DNA of 19,475 nucleotides. It comes from Bacillota bacterium (GTDB taxonomy: Bacteria; Bacillota; Clostridia; Acetivibrionales; DSM-2933). Below, one piece after another: positions 16,019 through 19,475 of the stretch. The stretch spans positions 1 through 19,475 of the forward strand of contig JAEYYB010000102.1 of NCBI GenBank assembly GCA_023430975.1. The letters run 5' to 3'. Each line of letters starts with the position of its first letter. Position 1 is the stretch's first letter. Made by a program: the position numbers and the translations under genes. The notes under the pieces were generated by a model that did not search any database, was not told the DNA's origin, and saw only the letters and a program-made list of their open reading frames with translations.

Positions 16019-16050
16019 TTTAATATTACTTTTGAGAAAGTAATATTAAA
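16019..16050 (+). promoter_or_regulatory. Perfect 14-bp hairpin in the cellulase leader
   Basis: TTTAATATTACTTT, loop TGAG, AAAGTAATATTAAA. The right-arm sequence AAAGTAATATTA also occurs at 15919-15930, so the left arm could pair with either copy. No T tract follows, so it is not an ordinary terminator; it could be a protein-binding operator or an RNA switch element. Confidence 0.5.
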
Positions 16051-16438
16051 ATTGAACTTTGAAAATGGAATATTATTGCTCTGTTTTATTACATACCAAA
16101 ATATAATAAATTATCTTTCCAGCTCATTTACGGTAAAATATAATCACTATTCATGTATTATTTGCGTTTAGCGTCTATACAGGATATTCATCAATTCATA
16201 TCTTATGCTGTTATCAATCTAATTTTCCAATGGCTTTATTTATTTGAGAATTGCTTTAGGGGTTAGAGGTGTAAGTGTATAGTTATATAATATGCATTTG
16301 GTATTAAGGCATGACTAAATAAAAAGGTATATATTCGGTTCATAAGAAAGTGTATATAAAAGTTAACCACTTTCAACATACTTTTGAGCTGATATTTATA
16401 TTATTTAACTTTTTCTAAAATTTAGGAGGGTAAGTGAA

Positions 16439-18943
16439 ATGAGAAAGAAGCTAACCATTTTAGGTCTGCTCATACTTTTAGTAATGGCAGCTAAAACGAC
16501 CTGCTTTGCAGGTAACTTGTTGGGGCAAAGTGATTTCAGTGGAGAAAATGCTTTGCCATGGGTAACTGTACCGAATGCACCTGGTGTTGCATCAGGAAAA
16601 CTTGTTAACGGTGAATATGTGTTAACAATTACAAACCCTGGTGTTAACAAATGGGATGTACAGTTCAGACATAGAGGCATTACTTTGCAAAAAGGCCATA
16701 CTTATCAAGTAAAGTTTAAACTTCGTTCTGCTGTGGACTGCAAGGTATATGCTAAAATTGGCGATCAGGATGTACCTTACAAGGAATACTGGTCGAATCA
16801 AGGCATGCCCATCGAATTAATTGGCGGAGAAGAAAAAACAATTAATCAAACATTTGTAATGGAAGAGAATACAATTGACGGTGTTGAATTTGCATTCCAA
16901 TTTGGTGGAGAAATGGCAAGTGAGGTTTATCCTTATCTTGTTGCCATTGATGACATTTATCTTTTGGATGAGCAGTTTACACCTACTATACCACCTGAAC
17001 TGGCTCCTCCGCCGGATGTTCGTGTTAATCAGGTAGGATATTTCCCTAACGGACAGAAAAAGGCTACTGTGGTTAGTGATTCAACTACACCGGTAAAATG
17101 GTACTTAAGAGATAAGGAAAATGTAGTGGTTGCATCAGGAAATACTAAAGTTGTAGGACTTGATGCTGCATCAGGTGACAAGGTTCATATAATAGATTTT
17201 TCATCTTATAAGGTACCGGGAACTGAATATAAGATTACTGTGGGCAAAAGCACAAGTCATCCATTTGATATTGCAACAAATCTGTATTCGGTAATGAAAT
17301 ATGACGCTATGAGGTATTTCTATCATGCAAGAAGTGGTATAAAAATTGAAATGCCTTACAGTGCAGAATCCCAATGGGCTAGAGATGCGGGACATTTACC
17401 TGATGTCGGTATAGCAGTGCCTGAGGCTGGTGATTATTCTCTCGACGTTACTGGCGGATGGTATGATGCAGGTGACCATGGAAAATATGTTGTAAATGGT
17501 GGTATATCTGTTTGGACTCTTTTGAACCTTTATGAAAGATCCAAAAATTTAGGTGGAGCAGCTGCACAAGCTTTTAGAGACGGTAAACTTATTATACCTG
17601 AAAATACAAAATCATCATCAATTTATGTTAATGAAAAATATAACGGAACGCCTGACATTTTAGATGAATGTAAATGGGAATTGGATTTTATGCTTAAAAT
17701 GCAGATACCCGAAGGGTATCCAAACGCGGGTATGTCATTACATAAAATTGGTGATATAAAATGGACAATGATTGGAACTGCACCGGCTGATGACCATGAG
17801 GAACGTAATCTATATCCGGCTAGTACAGCGGCTACATTGAACCTGGCAGCAGTTGCTGCACAAGGGTCACGTTTGTGGAAAATAATAGACTCAAAATATT
17901 CGGAGAAACTTTTGGCAGCAGCTGAGCTGGCATGGGATAAAGCTGTAGAAAAACCAGCTATGTATGCTGTAGTACATGGTAACGGAAGCGGTACATATGC
18001 TGATTCAAATGTTAAGGATGATTTCTATTGGGCTGCTTGTGAGCTATATGCTACAACGGGCAAAAGCAAATACCTCGATTACATTCAGGGGCCTGAATGT
18101 TCTGAGTATTACCTCAAAATGCCTGCAAAGTTGGGAAACCTTACCGGAAGCTTTGACTGGGGAACAACTAACGGTTTGGGAACATTGACACTTGCAATGG
18201 CACCAAACAAACTTCCACAGGCTGACATAGATACTGCTAAGAAGAATATAATAGCAGCTGCAGACAGCTTTATGGCTGTTCAGGCAAAAGAAGGCTATGG
18301 AGCTCCATTAGATCCAAGCTACTATACTTGGGGTTCAAACTCATTCATACTTAATGAATGCTTAGTAATGGGTGTTGCATATGATTTCACAAAGGACAGC
18401 AAGTATATAAACGGCGTTACAGAAAGCTTTGACTACTTATTAGGACGTAATCCTAACGATAAGTCATATATATCGGGATATGGTGAAAGACCTCTTAGAA
18501 ATCCACATCACCGTTTCTTTGCGAGCCAGGCAAACAAGAAGTACCCACCTGTGCCTCCTGGATTTGTTTCAGGCGGACCTAACTCAGGCTGCGAAGATCC
18601 ATACATTCAGGAAGCAGGAATAAAAGGTAATCCTCCGCAAAAATGCTTCATTGACAACATTGAATCATGGTCAAGTAATGAGGTTACAATCAACTGGAAT
18701 GCACCGTTGGTTTGGGTAACAGAATTCCTTGATGAAGTTGGTGGAAGTATTACTGAAAGTGTGAAAGAAGATATAAATAAAGATAAAGCTGTAAACATGA
18801 TGGATGTTGCAATGATGGCAAAAGCATTTGGCGGAGTTGTCGGGGATGCAGCATATGATTCAAAATGTGATCTTGATAGCGACGGATCTATTAATATGAA
18901 TGACGTTGTTATTCTCGCAAAGAAATTCGGCTATACTTATTGA
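16439..18943 (+). CDS. Cellulosomal GH9 cellulase (CBM4-Ig-GH9-dockerin)
   Basis: Secreted cellulase that joins a cellulosome through its dockerin. The 834 residues comprise a signal peptide (1-24, cleavage likely after TTCFA), a CBM4-type carbohydrate-binding module (about 26-180), a Pro-rich linker, an Ig-like CelD_N module (about 193-278), a GH9 (alpha/alpha)6 catalytic domain (about 285-768) and a dockerin (about 776-834). Catalytic landmarks are DAGDHGKY with D343 and D346 (base side), RNPHHRF (687-693) and NEVTINWNAP with E748 as general acid. This layout is that of A. thermocellum CelK and R. cellulolyticum Cel9E, so processive cellobiohydrolase-like action is likely. The dockerin loops are D778-N780-D782...N786-M-M-D789 and D811-D813-D815...N819-M-N-D822. 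ATG 16439 has AGGAGGG 8 bases upstream. It is monocistronic: long leader before, terminator after. Confidence 0.96.
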   Translation: MRKKLTILGLLILLVMAAKTTCFAGNLLGQSDFSGENALPWVTVPNAPGVASGKLVNGEYVLTITNPGVNKWDVQFRHRGITLQKGHTYQVKFKLRSAVDCKVYAKIGDQDVPYKEYWSNQGMPIELIGGEEKTINQTFVMEENTIDGVEFAFQFGGEMASEVYPYLVAIDDIYLLDEQFTPTIPPELAPPPDVRVNQVGYFPNGQKKATVVSDSTTPVKWYLRDKENVVVASGNTKVVGLDAASGDKVHIIDFSSYKVPGTEYKITVGKSTSHPFDIATNLYSVMKYDAMRYFYHARSGIKIEMPYSAESQWARDAGHLPDVGIAVPEAGDYSLDVTGGWYDAGDHGKYVVNGGISVWTLLNLYERSKNLGGAAAQAFRDGKLIIPENTKSSSIYVNEKYNGTPDILDECKWELDFMLKMQIPEGYPNAGMSLHKIGDIKWTMIGTAPADDHEERNLYPASTAATLNLAAVAAQGSRLWKIIDSKYSEKLLAAAELAWDKAVEKPAMYAVVHGNGSGTYADSNVKDDFYWAACELYATTGKSKYLDYIQGPECSEYYLKMPAKLGNLTGSFDWGTTNGLGTLTLAMAPNKLPQADIDTAKKNIIAAADSFMAVQAKEGYGAPLDPSYYTWGSNSFILNECLVMGVAYDFTKDSKYINGVTESFDYLLGRNPNDKSYISGYGERPLRNPHHRFFASQANKKYPPVPPGFVSGGPNSGCEDPYIQEAGIKGNPPQKCFIDNIESWSSNEVTINWNAPLVWVTEFLDEVGGSITESVKEDINKDKAVNMMDVAMMAKAFGGVVGDAAYDSKCDLDSDGSINMNDVVILAKKFGYTY

Positions 18944-18960
18944 TATAGTTGTTCAAAAAG

Positions 18961-18990
18961 GCTGAGGCACTAAGTGCTTCAGCTTTTTTT
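18961..18990 (+). terminator. Intrinsic terminator of the cellulase gene
   Basis: GCTGAGGCAC (18961-18970), loop TAA, GTGCTTCAGC (18974-18983), then seven T (18984-18990). The stem has 10 pairs, one of them G-U, and an A run precedes it. It lies 17 bases after the stop codon. The group II intron begins right behind its T tract. Confidence 0.93.
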
Positions 18991-18991
18991 G

Positions 18992-19475
18992 GTGTTCGCC
19001 CAACATGGGCAGTATCTTGGCGGTAAAAGTCCGCTATGGGCTTTGTAGTGGGAACCATTAGCTGAACAGCAAGGGTGTCCATCGTGAGGTGGAATCTGAA
19101 GGAAGCTGAAGGCAAAGTCTTGCACCGACGGACAGAAATTACATATAAGGCAGGGCGAAATGGACGAGTTTGCCAAACAAAACGAAGTCCAATACTACCC
19201 GAATTTGGCAATGTAAATGTAACGGTGGCATGAGATGAAAGTTATTGCTCTTAATCGGGGAGGTCTGGACGGTATGCCTCCGACAAGAAGGATGAATTTC
19301 CTACAGAGGTAACCCGTGCCGAGAGGTATGACTGAACGTCCAGAAGTCAGTTCAAGCCATAGTACTGATTGAGTCTATCGAAAGGATAAGTTAGGGAAGG
19401 GCTTGACGGTAAGTTAATAATGAATTTCGGCAGTGCTGACCTTGTTATGAACACAGACAACCATATGTATTATGA
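18992..19475 (+). mobile_element. Group II intron (IIC-like), 5' part, truncated by the window edge
   Basis: The RNA-domain part of a self-splicing retroelement. From GTGTTCGCCC at 18992 the sequence follows the pattern I know from bacterial IIC introns such as that of Oceanobacillus iheyensis: AACATGGGCAG, AAAGTCCGCT, AGCAAGGGTGTCC (about 19070), GTGGAATCTGAAGGAAGC (about 19090), ACATATAAGGCAGG, AAACGAAGTCC, CGGGGAGGTCTGG (about 19256) and CAGAAGTCAG...CATAGTAC (about 19340-19365). These are domain I to III landmarks. The intron starts directly after a terminator T tract, the known insertion preference of class C introns. Domains V and VI and the 3' exon junction lie outside the window. The exact first base (18991 or 18992) is by analogy. 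Confidence 0.87.
19420..19475 (+). CDS. Start of probable intron-encoded reverse transcriptase/maturase (partial)
   Basis: An open frame begins at ATG 19420 (MNFGSADLVMNTDNHMYY) and runs without a stop to the window end. It lies where domain IV ORFs of group II introns begin, after the domain III landmarks. GGGAAGGG at about 19394-19401 is a poor ribosome site for this ATG; a later in-frame ATG (19447 or 19465) may be the true start. Only 18 codons are visible and no RT motif is yet present, so the assignment rests on context. Confidence 0.45.
   Translation, partial: MNFGSADLVMNTDNHMYY

Larger units (their letters stand above)
15842..16438 (+). other. Long non-coding leader upstream of the GH9 cellulase
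   Basis: About 600 AT-rich bases without an ORF supported by a ribosome site. It holds a sigma-A-like promoter (15860-15888), direct repeats GAGTAAAGT at 15899 and 15915, a 12-base sequence present in both orientations (15919, 16021, 16037), a small hairpin CATCACA/TGTGATG (15971-15992), a possible TATAAT at 16286 without a good -35 box, and a weak hairpin GAAAGTG/CACTTTC (16346-16374). The cellulase ribosome site AGGAGGG is at 16424-16430. I could not match a known riboswitch class. Confidence 0.6.

Noticed and set aside
16019..16050. 14-bp hairpin taken as the terminator of the response regulator gene
   Set aside because: No T run follows it, and it lies about 180 bases downstream of the gene and after a good promoter.
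16120..16160. Fourth copy of repeat family 2 (TTTACGGTAAAATATAATC)
   Set aside because: Only a short AT-rich core matches and no pairing arms are recognisable.
15842..16438. Known riboswitch (for example cyclic-di-GMP class) in the cellulase leader
   Set aside because: I found none of the conserved core segments of the classes I can recall; a covariance search would be needed to exclude one.
18909..19211. 100-codon minus-strand frame across the terminator and intron
   Set aside because: It crosses a terminator and structured intron RNA; the sequence is explained by the intron.
1..19475. tRNA or rRNA genes
   Set aside because: No rRNA-like blocks and no cloverleaf with a T-loop motif were seen on either strand by eye.

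Overview
The window reads as a chromosomal segment of a low-GC, anaerobic, cellulolytic, spore-forming clostridium (Ruminiclostridium/Acetivibrio/Pseudobacteroides group). The main reasons are a secreted GH9 cellulase with a dockerin (a cellulosome enzyme), a SpoVD/FtsI-type PASTA transpeptidase, AT-rich spacers, strong GGAGG ribosome sites and several TTG/GTG starts. The dockerin has paired calcium loops ending in N-M-x-D, which look more like a type II dockerin than the type I dockerins usual on A. thermocellum enzymes. As far as I recall, type II-like dockerins on enzymes are a feature of Pseudobacteroides (Bacteroides) cellulosolvens; this is an inference, not an identification.

Layout. 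1-292: non-coding, with the first copy of a ~100-bp palindromic repeat. 293-5257 (+): a CX5CX2C [2Fe-2S] ferredoxin-like protein, proA, a SpoVD-like penicillin-binding protein, and a rhomboid-like membrane protein without catalytic residues but with a C-terminal zinc ribbon. A symmetrical hairpin (5264-5318) separates this block from two minus-strand genes: a 77-aa hypothetical and a cytosolic CE7 acetyl (xylan) esterase. 6660-7056: a regulatory spacer with two different palindromic repeats and a possible sigma-D promoter. 7057-15838 (+): a chemotaxis and phosphorelay cluster, cheY-cheA-cheW-cheR-cheB-cheD, then a 903-aa hybrid sensor kinase and a single-domain response regulator. 15842-16438: a long leader with a good sigma-A-like promoter and alternative RNA pairings. 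16439-18943: a CBM4-Ig-GH9-dockerin cellulase, closed by a strong intrinsic terminator. 18992 to the window end: the 5' part of a group II intron of the IIC kind, inserted directly behind that terminator, with the start of its maturase frame at the edge.

How the genes fit together. CheA/CheW/CheY form the excitation branch and CheR/CheB/CheD the adaptation branch of one receptor array; no receptor, CheC or flagellar gene is in the window. The hybrid kinase has a kinase His, a receiver Asp and a C-terminal HPt-like His, and a lone receiver lies just downstream, so a complete four-step phosphorelay can be read off the sequence. The CE7 esterase and the GH9 enzyme suit plant cell-wall degradation: polymer attack outside the cell, deacetylation of imported oligosaccharides inside.

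The least explained structure is non-coding. Two families of palindromic intergenic repeats occur three times each, several of them in probable 5' leaders or between operon members. The cellulase leader also carries a 12-nt sequence twice in direct and once in inverted orientation, which would allow two mutually exclusive RNA folds.
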